A DNA stretch of 11,118 nt from an uncultured Alphaproteobacteria bacterium (GCA_929200295.1 CAKMZE010000009.1:28201-39318), one strand, 5' to 3'. Numbered from the stretch's first letter, positions 1-7,980 are shown. The notes: generated from the sequence alone by a model not told the origin. Numbers and translations: made by a program.

Positions 1-1
1 A

Positions 2-550
2 TTCCACGAAGGGTTCCGCACGGAGCCCGGCCCCCATGCTGCGGCAAAGGTCGTTGATTGGATATCAGTGCCGCTAGGCGTTGCAACATTACGCGATCAG
101 TTCGCGGATGTCGAAGACGATGCAGCCCGTTTCGCGCTGATGAGCTGGTTTTTTGAGGAAAGCCTTGCCGAGTTCACGCCCTCAAATATCGCCCAAGATC
201 GTGAGGGATTTCAAATCATTGGCACCAGCGGCACAGTCACCACAATCGCAGCCAGCCATCTCGGATTGCGGCGCTATGATCGCACCAAGGTAGATGGCAT
301 CCGCATGACCAGCGATCAAATTGACAAGGTTATTCGTGATTACCTCGCCCTGGGCCCCTCTGGGCGGCGCAACGATCCGCGGATAGGCAAGGACCGGCAG
401 GCATTGATCATGTCAGGGTCAGCGATCTTACAGGCGCTCATGCGGCTTTGGCCCACGGATCAGCTCTCAGTTGCGGATCGGGGCCTGAGAGAGGGGCTGC
501 TCTATCAAATGATGTCAGCCGATGGGGTGCTCAGCGATAGTGAGACCTAG
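2..550 (+). CDS. Ppx/GppA-family phosphatase, C-terminal part (5' end outside window)
   Basis: The reading frame is open from base 2, so the gene starts before the window; 182 codons are seen, ending in TAG. The family (exopolyphosphatase / guanosine pentaphosphate phosphohydrolase, ASKHA fold) hydrolyses polyphosphate or pppGpp in the cytoplasm. Recognisable blocks are SVPLGVATL, the second phosphate-binding motif GTSGTVTTIA, DRTKVDGIRMT, and the C-terminal RGLREGLLYQM. The first phosphate loop (GGGS type) and the catalytic glutamate region lie off the left edge. The internal ATG at 302 and the GTG at 68 are not the real start, because the frame upstream of base 68 also reads like the family. 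The long C-terminal HD-type domain of E. coli PPX is absent, so this is the short form usual in alphaproteobacteria. Whether it acts on polyphosphate or pppGpp cannot be told. It is probably unrelated to the glucoside genes that converge on it. Confidence 0.9.
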   Translation, partial: FHEGFRTEPGPHAAAKVVDWISVPLGVATLRDQFADVEDDAARFALMSWFFEESLAEFTPSNIAQDREGFQIIGTSGTVTTIAASHLGLRRYDRTKVDGIRMTSDQIDKVIRDYLALGPSGRRNDPRIGKDRQALIMSGSAILQALMRLWPTDQLSVADRGLREGLLYQMMSADGVLSDSET

Positions 551-1317
551 CGCTTTGGTAACCCTTTGGCGGTCGAACGAAGCGCCTCTCTGAAAATTGC
601 GATGTCGCCACCAACGCCTAAGAATTTCACACCCAGATCGGTGTAATGCTGCGCCTGTGCGGCATCAAAGATGAGAAAACCGGGCAATGCGCCTGCCTCT
701 GCGATCTTGGCAAAGGCATCGGTGATCGCGGCAACCACATCAGGATGCCCCGGATTGCCCGTGTGCCCCATATCCGCGGCCAGATCCGCAGGGCCGATAA
801 ACACGCAATCAACACCATCCGTTGCTGCAATATCCGCGATATTGCGCAGCGCCTCTTGGGTTTCTGCCTGCACGATCAGGCACATCTCATCATTAGCGGT
901 TGCGGTATAATCTGTAAGCTTGCCGTATTCTGAGGCCCGCGCCAGTGCGGCGCCTAACCCGCGGCTACCCTGCGGTGGGTAGCGCATGGCCGCAGCCATT
1001 TTTGCCGCCTGATCAGCCGTATTCACCATCGGCACCATCACGGTTTGGCAGCCAAGATCAATGGCTTGCTTAACCATCCAATGCTCGGCCTGTGCAATAC
1101 GGATGACAGCGGGCGTGCCCGAAATTGCGAGCGCTTGCAGCTGAGTGAGGTATTCTGAAACTGAATTGGCACCATGTTCACCATCTATAAGACACCAATC
1201 AAACCCCGCCTGCCCCACCATTTCAGCGATAACCGGCGACATCGTATTGAGCCAAACGCCATACTGCGTTCGCCCCGCGCGCATCGCTGCCTTTAACGTA
1301 TTTTTGGGTGCCTGCAT
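547..1317 (-). CDS. HpcH/HpaI-family class II aldolase (2-keto acid aldolase, specificity unknown)
   Basis: This 256-residue protein has the length and motifs of the metal-dependent pyruvate aldolases that split 4-hydroxy-2-oxo acids into pyruvate and an aldehyde (HpaI, GarL, RhmA/YfaU). By comparison with HpaI, the visible active-site residues are His48 in LIDGEHG, Arg73 in VIRIAQ, and the metal ligands Glu152 in VQAETQEA and Asp178 in GPADLAADMG. All are intact, so the enzyme should be active. There is no signal peptide, so it is cytoplasmic. The ATG is preceded by a strong AAGGAG (1326-1331). The gene follows aglK by 44 bp on the same strand and is probably co-transcribed with it, although a small hairpin sits in the gap. 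No reaction of simple glucoside breakdown needs this enzyme; a keto-deoxy sugar acid or a hydroxy-oxo-diacid is a possible substrate. Its TAG stop overlaps the TAG of the converging phosphatase gene. Confidence 0.9.
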   Translation of the reverse strand: MQAPKNTLKAAMRAGRTQYGVWLNTMSPVIAEMVGQAGFDWCLIDGEHGANSVSEYLTQLQALAISGTPAVIRIAQAEHWMVKQAIDLGCQTVMVPMVNTADQAAKMAAAMRYPPQGSRGLGAALARASEYGKLTDYTATANDEMCLIVQAETQEALRNIADIAATDGVDCVFIGPADLAADMGHTGNPGHPDVVAAITDAFAKIAEAGALPGFLIFDAAQAQHYTDLGVKFLGVGGDIAIFREALRSTAKGLPKR

Positions 1318-1333
1318 GATGGTCTCTCCTTCG

Positions 1334-1352
1334 TATGGTAAAATGCACCATA
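1334..1352. repeat. Small inverted repeat in the aglK-aldolase gap
   Basis: TATGGT and ACCATA form a perfect 6-bp inverted repeat around a 7-base loop, just upstream of the aldolase ribosome site. It is AT-rich and lacks a following T-run on the minus strand, so it is weak as a terminator. It could be an operator or chance. Confidence 0.35.
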
Positions 1353-1361
1353 AAACAGAGG

Positions 1362-2459
1362 CTAAGACAACTCTCGATAACGCAACGAGAGCCCATTATG
1401 AAAAATCTGAATTTTGGCAGGATCTGCCGTCATCTGCACAGTCTTCCCGCGTAAATCAGCTTGTATCCCCGGAAGCTTGGCGATCACACCGTCATCATGC
1501 GCCGTATTCTCAAAGTAGAGCAACGTTACCTCGCCCAAGCTTTCTGATATTTTGACTTTCCCCGCAAAGAGAACTGCACCGTCTGTTTCTACCAAATCCT
1601 CGGGCCGCACGCCGATATTCACCTGTAACCCCTTATCAGCGGCTTGCGTGGGCACAGCGGCCTTTGCCATGCCCCCCCCATGGAGCTGCACGGTGGTCAT
1701 ATCCCCAGTTTCAACGATTTTCCCGGCGAGTAAGTTCATCGCAGGTGAGCCTATAAACTGTGCAACAAATTCATTTCTTGGGCTCTCATATAGCTCAAGC
1801 GGGGAACCGACTTGTGCAATCCCTTTGTTTGCAAGCACAACAATCCGATCTGCCAATGTCATCGCCTCAACCTGATCATGGGTCACATAGATCATCGTGC
1901 TCTCTGGCATCGCCTCTTTGAGCTGGGCAATCTCAATACGCGTAGCAACACGCAATGCGGCATCAAGATTTGAGAGCGGTTCATCAAAGAGATAAACCTT
2001 CGGATCGCGCACAATGGCCCGGCCAATCGCGACCCGCTGCCGTTGCCCACCAGAGAGAGCTTTGGGCAAGCGATCTAGGTAGTCCTCAAGCTGCAAAATC
2101 TGCGCAGCCTTTGTGACAGCCTCTGCGATCTCGGCTTTTGATTTCTTCGCAATCTTAAGCGCAAACGCCATGTTTTCACGCACAGTCATATGCGGATAAA
2201 GCGCGTAAGACTGAAACACCATCGCAATGCCGCGCTGTGCGGGCGGGATATCGTTCACAAGCATGCCATCAATATGCAGCGTGCCACCGCTGATCTTTTC
2301 AAGCCCAGCAATCATCCGCAGTAGTGTTGATTTTCCGCACCCTGACGGGCCGACGAAAACGATCAGCTCTCCTTGATCAATCTCAAGATTGATATCGCTC
2401 AACACATCAACGTGACCGCCATACACTTTGGATATATTGGATAATTTCAAATCCGCCAT
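1362..2459 (-). CDS. aglK: ABC transporter ATP-binding protein of the alpha-glucoside importer (MalK/UgpC type)
   Basis: This is the cytoplasmic ATPase (365 residues) that drives sugar import through AglF/AglG. Visible motifs in order are Walker A GPSGCGKST (37-45), Q-loop Gln83 in VFQSYALYP, signature LSGGQ (135-139), Walker B VYLFDE (155-160, with catalytic Glu160), D-loop SNLDA, and H-loop His194 in YVTHDQ. From about residue 235 comes the TOBE/OB regulatory domain typical of MalK, MsmK and UgpC. Length and order are normal for the family. The gene follows aglA by 7 bp, and its ribosome site (GAGGGG-like) lies inside the end of aglA, so the two are surely on one message. The sequence alone would fit any CUT1 sugar ATPase; the assignment to alpha-glucosides comes from the neighbouring genes. 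Confidence 0.95.
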   Translation of the reverse strand: MADLKLSNISKVYGGHVDVLSDINLEIDQGELIVFVGPSGCGKSTLLRMIAGLEKISGGTLHIDGMLVNDIPPAQRGIAMVFQSYALYPHMTVRENMAFALKIAKKSKAEIAEAVTKAAQILQLEDYLDRLPKALSGGQRQRVAIGRAIVRDPKVYLFDEPLSNLDAALRVATRIEIAQLKEAMPESTMIYVTHDQVEAMTLADRIVVLANKGIAQVGSPLELYESPRNEFVAQFIGSPAMNLLAGKIVETGDMTTVQLHGGGMAKAAVPTQAADKGLQVNIGVRPEDLVETDGAVLFAGKVKISESLGEVTLLYFENTAHDDGVIAKLPGIQADLRGKTVQMTADPAKIQIFHNGLSLRYRELS

Positions 2460-2466
2460 TTCGAAA

Positions 2467-4116
2467 TCACCCCTCTTTATGCAAGATGCATACTTGCCAT
2501 GGCGCCAAAGTCACTTGCCTTGCAAGACCCGGATCAGCTCCGCCTAAATCTGTAGCAACAGACCGCCATTGCCCGGTGGGAAGCGATAGCTCTGATGGCG
2601 CATTGCTCAGGTTAAAGGCACAAAAGAGCGTCTCATCCGCAGTGCTCCGGGTGAAATAAATCACATCACCTGCCTTTTGCACCGCATCATGTGCCCCAGG
2701 GGCGAGTGCAGGATGTGCGGCGCGCAATGCAATCGCACGTCGATAATGATGGATCAATGCGCTTGGATCGTCTTCTTGGCTTTGCGCAGAGAGCGCCAAA
2801 TGCCCCGCCTCGACCGGCAACCAAGGCTTTGCCTCAGAAAACCCACCGTTTTGGTTCGACGGTTCCCAGACCATCGGCGTGCGGCATCCATCGCGCCCCT
2901 TAAATTCAGGCCAAAAGGTAATGCCATAGGGGTCTTGCAGATCTTCATAGGCGACATCTGCCTCTGGCAGGCCAAGCTCTTCGCCTTGGTAAAGACACAC
3001 AGAGCCGCGCAGACACATGATAAGTGTGGTAAACATCCGCGCAGCCTCAGCCGATAATTCCCAACGGCTCATATGGCGTTTTACGTCATGGTTTGAAAAC
3101 GCCCAACAGGCCCAGCCATCACCCGCGACCTCATCCACACGGGCCATAACATCCGTTATATAATCCGCATTTGGTTGATCATTCGCCAGAAATTCAAAGG
3201 CATAGCACATCTGCATCAGATCATCGCCAGCGGTGTATTCCCCCATGATCTCAAGCCCGCGCTGCGCATCACCCACCTCGCCCACAGCTGCCGCACCATA
3301 GGACGCCATAACCGCGCGTAATTTACGCAAGAAAGCGAGGTTCTCGGGCTGGTTTTTGTCGTAAAGGTGCTCTTGATGGTTATAGGGGTTCACCGATGGC
3401 GCAATCGTCGCATTGCGCTGATCATCAGGCAGCGGTGGATTATTGCGCAGCTGCGCGTCATGCACATAAAAATTAATCGTATCAAGACGGAAGCCGTCGC
3501 AACCACGCTCTAACCAAAAGCGCGCGACATCTAGCAGCGCCTCTTGCACCGCCTCACAATGAAAATTGAGATCTGGTTGTGAGGTTAGAAAGTTATGCAG
3601 ATAATATTGCTCGCGCCGTGTGTCCCATGTCCAGGCAGGGCCACCGAAAATCGACAGCCAGTTTGTCGGTGGCGTGCCGTCTGGCTGCGGGTCTGCCCAG
3701 ACATACCAATCTGCCTTTGCGTTGATTTTGTTTACCCGGCTTTCTGCGAACCACGCGTGCTGATCAGATGTATGCGACAACACCAAATCGATCATCACCC
3801 GCAGCCCCAGATTATGCGCGGTCGCAATCAGGCTGTCAAAGTCAGCAAGCGTGCCAAACATGGGATCGACATCGCAATAATCACTAACGTCATAGCCAAA
3901 ATCCTTCATCGGGGATTTAAAAAACGGCGAAATCCAGATCGCATCAACACCAAGCGAGGCGATATACGGCAGCCGCGAAATGATCCCGCCGAGATCACCA
4001 ATACCGTCGCCATTACTGTCCTGATAGCTACGCGGGTAAATCTGATAGATCACAGCACCGCGCCACCAATCTGGGTTTGCGACATTGTCAATCTTAGACG
4101 CTGAAAGATCGTTCAT
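2467..4116 (-). CDS. aglA: Alpha-glucosidase, glycoside hydrolase family 13
   Basis: This 549-residue enzyme hydrolyses terminal alpha-glucosidic bonds (maltose, sucrose, trehalose or isomaltose type) by a retaining mechanism. The GH13 regions are all present: NGDGIGD calcium-site-like loop (35-41), region I from Asp110 to His115, nucleophile Asp212 in GFRLDT, acid/base Glu280 in VGEVGD, and region IV with Asp344 in FSNHDVKR. The N-terminus WWRGAVIYQIYPRSY is typical of the oligo-1,6-glucosidase/alpha-glucosidase branch. A short beta-sandwich C-domain ends the protein. No signal peptide is seen, so it works in the cytoplasm on imported sugar. The start ATG has AGGA (4124-4127) at good spacing and lies 13 bp after aglG. 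The linkage preference (alpha-1,4, alpha-1,6, sucrose or trehalose) cannot be read reliably from the sequence. Confidence 0.95.
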   Translation of the reverse strand: MNDLSASKIDNVANPDWWRGAVIYQIYPRSYQDSNGDGIGDLGGIISRLPYIASLGVDAIWISPFFKSPMKDFGYDVSDYCDVDPMFGTLADFDSLIATAHNLGLRVMIDLVLSHTSDQHAWFAESRVNKINAKADWYVWADPQPDGTPPTNWLSIFGGPAWTWDTRREQYYLHNFLTSQPDLNFHCEAVQEALLDVARFWLERGCDGFRLDTINFYVHDAQLRNNPPLPDDQRNATIAPSVNPYNHQEHLYDKNQPENLAFLRKLRAVMASYGAAAVGEVGDAQRGLEIMGEYTAGDDLMQMCYAFEFLANDQPNADYITDVMARVDEVAGDGWACWAFSNHDVKRHMSRWELSAEAARMFTTLIMCLRGSVCLYQGEELGLPEADVAYEDLQDPYGITFWPEFKGRDGCRTPMVWEPSNQNGGFSEAKPWLPVEAGHLALSAQSQEDDPSALIHHYRRAIALRAAHPALAPGAHDAVQKAGDVIYFTRSTADETLFCAFNLSNAPSELSLPTGQWRSVATDLGGADPGLARQVTLAPWQVCILHKEG

Positions 4117-4129
4117 TAGGGTATCCTAC

Positions 4130-5284
4130 TTACTTTACTGATCCAGCCAAAAGGCCACGGACGAGGTATTTTTGCATCATAAAGAAAACCAAAAGCGGCA
4201 CGGCGATAGAGACAAAGGCGGCGGTTGAGAGTATCTCCCAATTGCCGCCACGGGTGCCAAGCAACTCAACAATTTGATTGGTCATCACAGTGGTTTGGCC
4301 AGATGCATCGATCAAAAACACTTTGGCGACAAGCAGATCATTCCATGTCCACAAAAACTGGAAAATTGCGAATGACGCCAGTGCGGGGAATGACAACGGC
4401 AAAATGATTTTGGTGAAGATTTGGAAATCCGTCGCCCCGTCGACCTTTGCATTCTCAATGATATCACGTGGTAAGCCCACCATATAGTTGCGCAGCAAAT
4501 AGATCGCGAGCGGCAGGCCAAAGCCCGTATGCGCCAGCCAAACACCTAAATAACCTTTGCCAATGCCGATCCCTAAATGCAGCCGCAAAAGCGGTATCAA
4601 CGCCAATTGCAACGGCACCACAAGCAGGCCAACAATCACAGCGATCAAGAGCGCGCGGCCCGGAAACTCCATCCACGCGAGCGCATAGGCGGCAAAAGCC
4701 GCGATCACAATCGGGATGATCGTCGCTGGGATCGTGACTGTGAGCGTATTGAAAAACGCCTTAGTCATCCCACCATCCGAATATCCGCCAGTGAGCACCG
4801 TTTTGTAATTATCAAAGGTAAATTCTGGTGGAGATGTCGCCGTGACAAAGACACGTTGGCCGCGGCCTGTCATCTCAACCGGGCTTGTTTGTGTGTAATC
4901 CCCATTTGCAGAGACCGTAATCGTCTCGCCGTCCTTGAGCTCTGCTATTTCGCCGGGTGAATACACATCAATCGCACGGCTTGAGGTGCCCCAAACCGAA
5001 ATCTTAGCCTTTGCGTCGTCCTCAAAAAGATTACCCGAGATGACATATTGACCGTCAATCAGTTGTTGTACGCCCTCATCATCCGGGTCGGCGGCGCGCA
5101 ATGTATCATTGCGCTCTTGCGTAAACATCGCCTGCCACCAACCAGAGCCTGAAATTTGATCCGTGGTGCGAAAAGACGACACGAGCAAGCCAACCGTCGG
5201 AAACAGCCAAAGCGCAACAAGCAGCACAACAGAGATTTGCACCACCCAGTTCAGGCTTGATTTGCTGCCCGCGATATTGTCCAT
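4130..5284 (-). CDS. aglG: Alpha-glucoside ABC transporter permease with large periplasmic domain
   Basis: This is an inner-membrane permease of the MalG type (384 residues). TM1 is at about 14-36, followed by a hydrophilic stretch (about 40-165) rich in acidic residues and beta-type sequence, which should lie in the periplasm. Five further membrane segments then follow (about 182-204, 209-231, 246-266, 298-320, 353-372). The EAA coupling loop, ENAKVDGATDFQIFTKIILP (277-296), contacts AglK. MalG-type permeases are usually about 280 residues; the extra 100 or so are the periplasmic domain, which I recall as also present in AglG proteins of rhizobia. The start ATG shares one base with the TGA of aglF (TGATG), and its AAGGAG (5293-5298) lies inside the last codons of aglF, so translation of the two permeases is probably coupled. 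Confidence 0.94.
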   Translation of the reverse strand: MDNIAGSKSSLNWVVQISVVLLVALWLFPTVGLLVSSFRTTDQISGSGWWQAMFTQERNDTLRAADPDDEGVQQLIDGQYVISGNLFEDDAKAKISVWGTSSRAIDVYSPGEIAELKDGETITVSANGDYTQTSPVEMTGRGQRVFVTATSPPEFTFDNYKTVLTGGYSDGGMTKAFFNTLTVTIPATIIPIVIAAFAAYALAWMEFPGRALLIAVIVGLLVVPLQLALIPLLRLHLGIGIGKGYLGVWLAHTGFGLPLAIYLLRNYMVGLPRDIIENAKVDGATDFQIFTKIILPLSFPALASFAIFQFLWTWNDLLVAKVFLIDASGQTTVMTNQIVELLGTRGGNWEILSTAAFVSIAVPLLVFFMMQKYLVRGLLAGSVK

Positions 5285-6513
5285 CAGCGCATCTCCTTGC
5301 GGGCGTTATTGACGTTCCAGATCAGGATCGGGCTGACCAACAGCATGATCACCATCGCACTGGCAGAGCCAACACCCCAATCATTGGCGCGAAACAGCTT
5401 GTCGAACATATAATTCGCCAGAACCTGCGTTTCCCATTGGCCATTTGTCATTGCGAACACAATGTCAAAAACCTTAAGCACAACCAGAGTGATCGTGGTC
5501 CAGACCACAACGATTGTGCCAGAGATTTGCGGCATCTTAATCTTGAAAAACACCTGAAATGGATTTGCGCCATCGACAATGGCGGCTTCAATCGTTTCCT
5601 CTGGAATACCGCGTAATGCCGCCGAAAGGATCACCATGGCGAATCCGGTCTGGATCCAAATCAACACGATCATCAAAAAGATCGAGTTCCATCCAGGAAT
5701 GGTGAGCCAAGTTTGCGGCTGCCCGTAAGGATAATCACCGCATAAAGCGCCCCAGCCGAGTTGTGCGCAAACGGTCACAGCATAAATCGCAAATGCGCAC
5801 CATAAGACACGCAAGAGCGACTTTAAATCAATGCGCAGCTTCTGTTCAAAAAACCCGCGCAAGATCACCCAAAGGCTATAAAGTAGTACCGCAGAAACGC
5901 CGCCAAGCAACAGCACGGGCACAGCCCGCAACATCAAAACCGATCCAATCCCACCGTCAAACTGCAACCAAATCGCATTGAGAACGCCGATCTGATTGGT
6001 CCCTATCGGGCGCGTGTCATAGACCAGTTTAAAGATCACTGCGGCCCCCACGAATGAGATCGCCATCGGCATAAAGATCAGCGATTTCGCAAACGCGCCC
6101 CAGCTCAAGCGATCCGTCAGTTGCGCGGCAAGCAGCCCAAAACATGTGGATGCGGCAGGAACGATGATCAGCCACAGCATGTTATTGCGCATCGCTTCCC
6201 AAAACTTGGGCTCTGACATCATCTGCTGATAATTTGCAAGCCCCACAAAGGCATCGTTTTGACTGCGATCCGTCACAGAATACCACAACGTCGCAAAGAC
6301 CGGGTATGCAAGATATAGACCAAGCGCGATCAAAGCAGGCGCCAAAAACAGCCAAGGACGGATCATATTGGCGCGATTGATATTGCGCCCGGCATTCACA
6401 CCCCTTGCAGGGAAAAGCACACGATCAAGAAATTGATTGGAAAAATAGAAATACGCAATGCACCCGCCAACACCGATAAAAATGGTCACCAAACCTTGGA
6501 GTGCAGGTGTCAC
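5284..6513 (-). CDS. aglF: Alpha-glucoside ABC transporter permease (MalF type) with two-helix insert
   Basis: This inner-membrane permease (409 residues) pairs with AglG. The start is GTG with a GAGAG-like ribosome site (6521-6525); the next in-frame ATG is codon 50 and would lose the first membrane helix (about 5-25). The core helices lie at about 53-75, 111-131, 143-163, 277-297, 333-355 and 383-402. The EAA loop runs from Glu309 through DGANPFQVFFKIKMP and docks on AglK. Between core helices 3 and 4 (residues about 190-262) lies an additional stretch with two hydrophobic segments (193-219, 234-256) joined by a positively charged linker. The homologues I recall go almost directly from LNAI to PQTWLT at this place, so this looks like an insertion. 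The gene is separated from aglE by 89 bp containing a strong hairpin. Confidence 0.94.
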   Translation of the reverse strand: MTPALQGLVTIFIGVGGCIAYFYFSNQFLDRVLFPARGVNAGRNINRANMIRPWLFLAPALIALGLYLAYPVFATLWYSVTDRSQNDAFVGLANYQQMMSEPKFWEAMRNNMLWLIIVPAASTCFGLLAAQLTDRLSWGAFAKSLIFMPMAISFVGAAVIFKLVYDTRPIGTNQIGVLNAIWLQFDGGIGSVLMLRAVPVLLLGGVSAVLLYSLWVILRGFFEQKLRIDLKSLLRVLWCAFAIYAVTVCAQLGWGALCGDYPYGQPQTWLTIPGWNSIFLMIVLIWIQTGFAMVILSAALRGIPEETIEAAIVDGANPFQVFFKIKMPQISGTIVVVWTTITLVVLKVFDIVFAMTNGQWETQVLANYMFDKLFRANDWGVGSASAMVIMLLVSPILIWNVNNARKEMR

Positions 6514-6551
6514 GGTACGTCTCTCTTATTATAATGAGGGTTTCGTATGGG

Positions 6552-6586
6552 GCATCACGGCCTGCGGTTTCTGCGGGCCGTGATGC
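6552..6586 (-). other. Strong intercistronic stem-loop between aglE and aglF
   Basis: A perfect 11-bp inverted repeat (6552-6562 GCATCACGGCC against 6576-6586) encloses a 13-base loop that can add two more G-C pairs. It lies 16 bases after the aglE stop and 38 bases before the aglF start. On the minus-strand message no U-run follows, so it is unlikely to be a classical intrinsic terminator. A role as an RNA stabiliser or partial attenuator, giving more binding protein than permease as in the malE-malF gap, is inferred. Confidence 0.7.
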
Positions 6587-6602
6587 GTATTTTAAGGGCC
6601 GT

Positions 6603-7868
6603 TTACTTCAATGCGTCCCATGACGCCTGAATACCGGCTGCGACTTCGCTTGCGTCTTTACCGCCTGCGTAATCAACCATGCCTGTCCAGAATGAACCAG
6701 CACCAACACCACCCGGCATCAAATCAGATGCGTCAAAGCGGAATGTTGTGGCCGCCAGCAAGATGTCGTTCATTTTAGCCGTCGCCGCATCTGAGAATTT
6801 GGACGTATCAACACCTTTGTGTGGTGTGAGGAAGCCGCCAAGCCCCATCCAGATCTCATGTGCTTCTGGTGTTTCCAGATATGTGATCAGATCATGGGCT
6901 GCGCCATTCTCGTTTGTGATCGCCCAAAGTGTGCCCGCACCCAGAACTGGCGCGCCAAGATCTGCCTCAGCATAGGCTGGGAAGTAGAAGAAATCCGCAT
7001 CCTCACCTACAGATGTTCCCTCAGGGAAGAACGCTGGAATGAATGACGCCTGACGGTGCATGTAGCACTGTGGCGGGCTATCAAAAAGACCTTTTGGGCT
7101 GTCACGGAAGTCAGTTGAGGCCACGGTCCCTGCACCACCAGATACATAGGCATCGTTACGCGCAAATGCGCCGAACTCTTCGATTGCGGCAATGACCTCT
7201 GGCGCGTCGAACGGCATTTCATTGCTGACCCACTGGTCATAAACGGCAGGTGACTGTGTCCGCAGCATCATATCCTCGACCCAGTCAGTCGCAGGCCAGC
7301 CTGTCGCACCACCTGATCCCAGACCAATGCACCAAGGTGTACCACCATCTGCAACGATCTGATCTGTCAGTGCTTTTAGCTCTTCCATTGATGACGGGAT
7401 ATCGTAGTCTGCATCCTCAAAGTTTTCTGGGCTATACCAAACGAGCGATTTCACATCGACCTTGTAGAAAAACCCGTAAAGGTTATTTGCGCCGCTCTCG
7501 TCAGCGTAGGTGCCCAGATCAACCCAAGACTGACCAGCTGCATAATTGTCAACAATCCAATCTGCTGTGCCGTCTTTCAAAGGTGCCAAGAACCCCCGCG
7601 ACGCCATATCAGCTGCCAAACCAGGCTGTGGGAATACAGCGATGTTTGGTGCTGATCCGGCCTCGGCATCGATCAGGATCTGCTGCTCAAAGCTGTCAGA
7701 ACCGACATATGACACATTGTGCCCAGATGCTGCGGCAAAAGCAGCTAAGACTTGTTCAACATTTGCTTGGTCTGGTCCAAGCCAAGGGCCAAACACAGTT
7801 AGGTCTTCTGCCTGTGCGGCTGTGCCAAGCGCAATGGCAGCAGCGCTTGCGAGTAGTTTCGTTTTCAT
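6603..7868 (-). CDS. aglE: Alpha-glucoside ABC transporter periplasmic substrate-binding protein
   Basis: This 421-residue protein is an extracellular solute-binding protein (family 1, CUT1 sugar type) that captures the glucoside and delivers it to AglF/AglG. A clear Sec signal peptide is present: MKTK, a hydrophobic stretch, and an AQA cleavage site after residue 20, giving a mature start at EDLTVFGPW. There is no lipobox cysteine, so it is a soluble periplasmic protein. The body shows SBP blocks such as GSAPNIAVFPQPG, LYGFFYKVDVKSLVWYSP and GTLWAI. Cys180 and Cys268 are the only two cysteines and could form a disulfide. The ATG has a strong GGGAGGA ribosome site (7876-7882). It is the first gene of the minus-strand row and probably its most highly expressed, given the hairpin just downstream. 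The sugar specificity is inferred from gene order; trehalose, sucrose, maltose or a beta-glucoside are all possible. Confidence 0.94.
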   Translation of the reverse strand: MKTKLLASAAAIALGTAAQAEDLTVFGPWLGPDQANVEQVLAAFAAASGHNVSYVGSDSFEQQILIDAEAGSAPNIAVFPQPGLAADMASRGFLAPLKDGTADWIVDNYAAGQSWVDLGTYADESGANNLYGFFYKVDVKSLVWYSPENFEDADYDIPSSMEELKALTDQIVADGGTPWCIGLGSGGATGWPATDWVEDMMLRTQSPAVYDQWVSNEMPFDAPEVIAAIEEFGAFARNDAYVSGGAGTVASTDFRDSPKGLFDSPPQCYMHRQASFIPAFFPEGTSVGEDADFFYFPAYAEADLGAPVLGAGTLWAITNENGAAHDLITYLETPEAHEIWMGLGGFLTPHKGVDTSKFSDAATAKMNDILLAATTFRFDASDLMPGGVGAGSFWTGMVDYAGGKDASEVAAGIQASWDALK

Positions 7869-7929
7869 TTGATAGTCCTCCCTGGTGCATAATGCGCAAA
7901 TTTCATCTCAAGCGATAAGAATCAAAATT

Positions 7930-7941
7930 CAAAGCGCTTTG
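7930..7941. promoter_or_regulatory. LacI-type operator in front of aglE
   Basis: CAAAGCGCTTTG is a perfect 12-bp palindrome with the central CG usual for LacI-family operators. It lies about 62 bp upstream of the aglE start and about 34 bases downstream of a minus-strand TTGACA, so it would sit near or just after the aglE transcription start, a classical repression position. Assignment to AglR is inferred from adjacency. Confidence 0.75.
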
Positions 7942-7974
7942 GAATACCGTCAGGGTTGCTGAATACATAAAATC

Positions 7975-7980
7975 TGTCAA
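7975..7980 (-). promoter_or_regulatory. Candidate -35 box for the aglE row
   Basis: The minus strand reads TTGACA here, a perfect sigma-70 -35 hexamer. At 17-bp spacing the next hexamer is AACCCT, a poor -10 box, so the promoter is only tentative. Its position relative to the operator at 7930-7941 is what makes it attractive. Confidence 0.3.

Noticed and set aside
546..558. Operator-like CTAGCGCTTTGG at the end of the aldolase gene.
   Set aside because: Only one half matches the palindrome, and it is far from any start; chance is likely.
1145..1555. Plus-strand open frames such as 1145-1555, 3595-4104 and 7250-7918.
   Set aside because: They lie opposite well-supported genes and their translations resemble no family and have odd composition, so they are shadows of the real genes.
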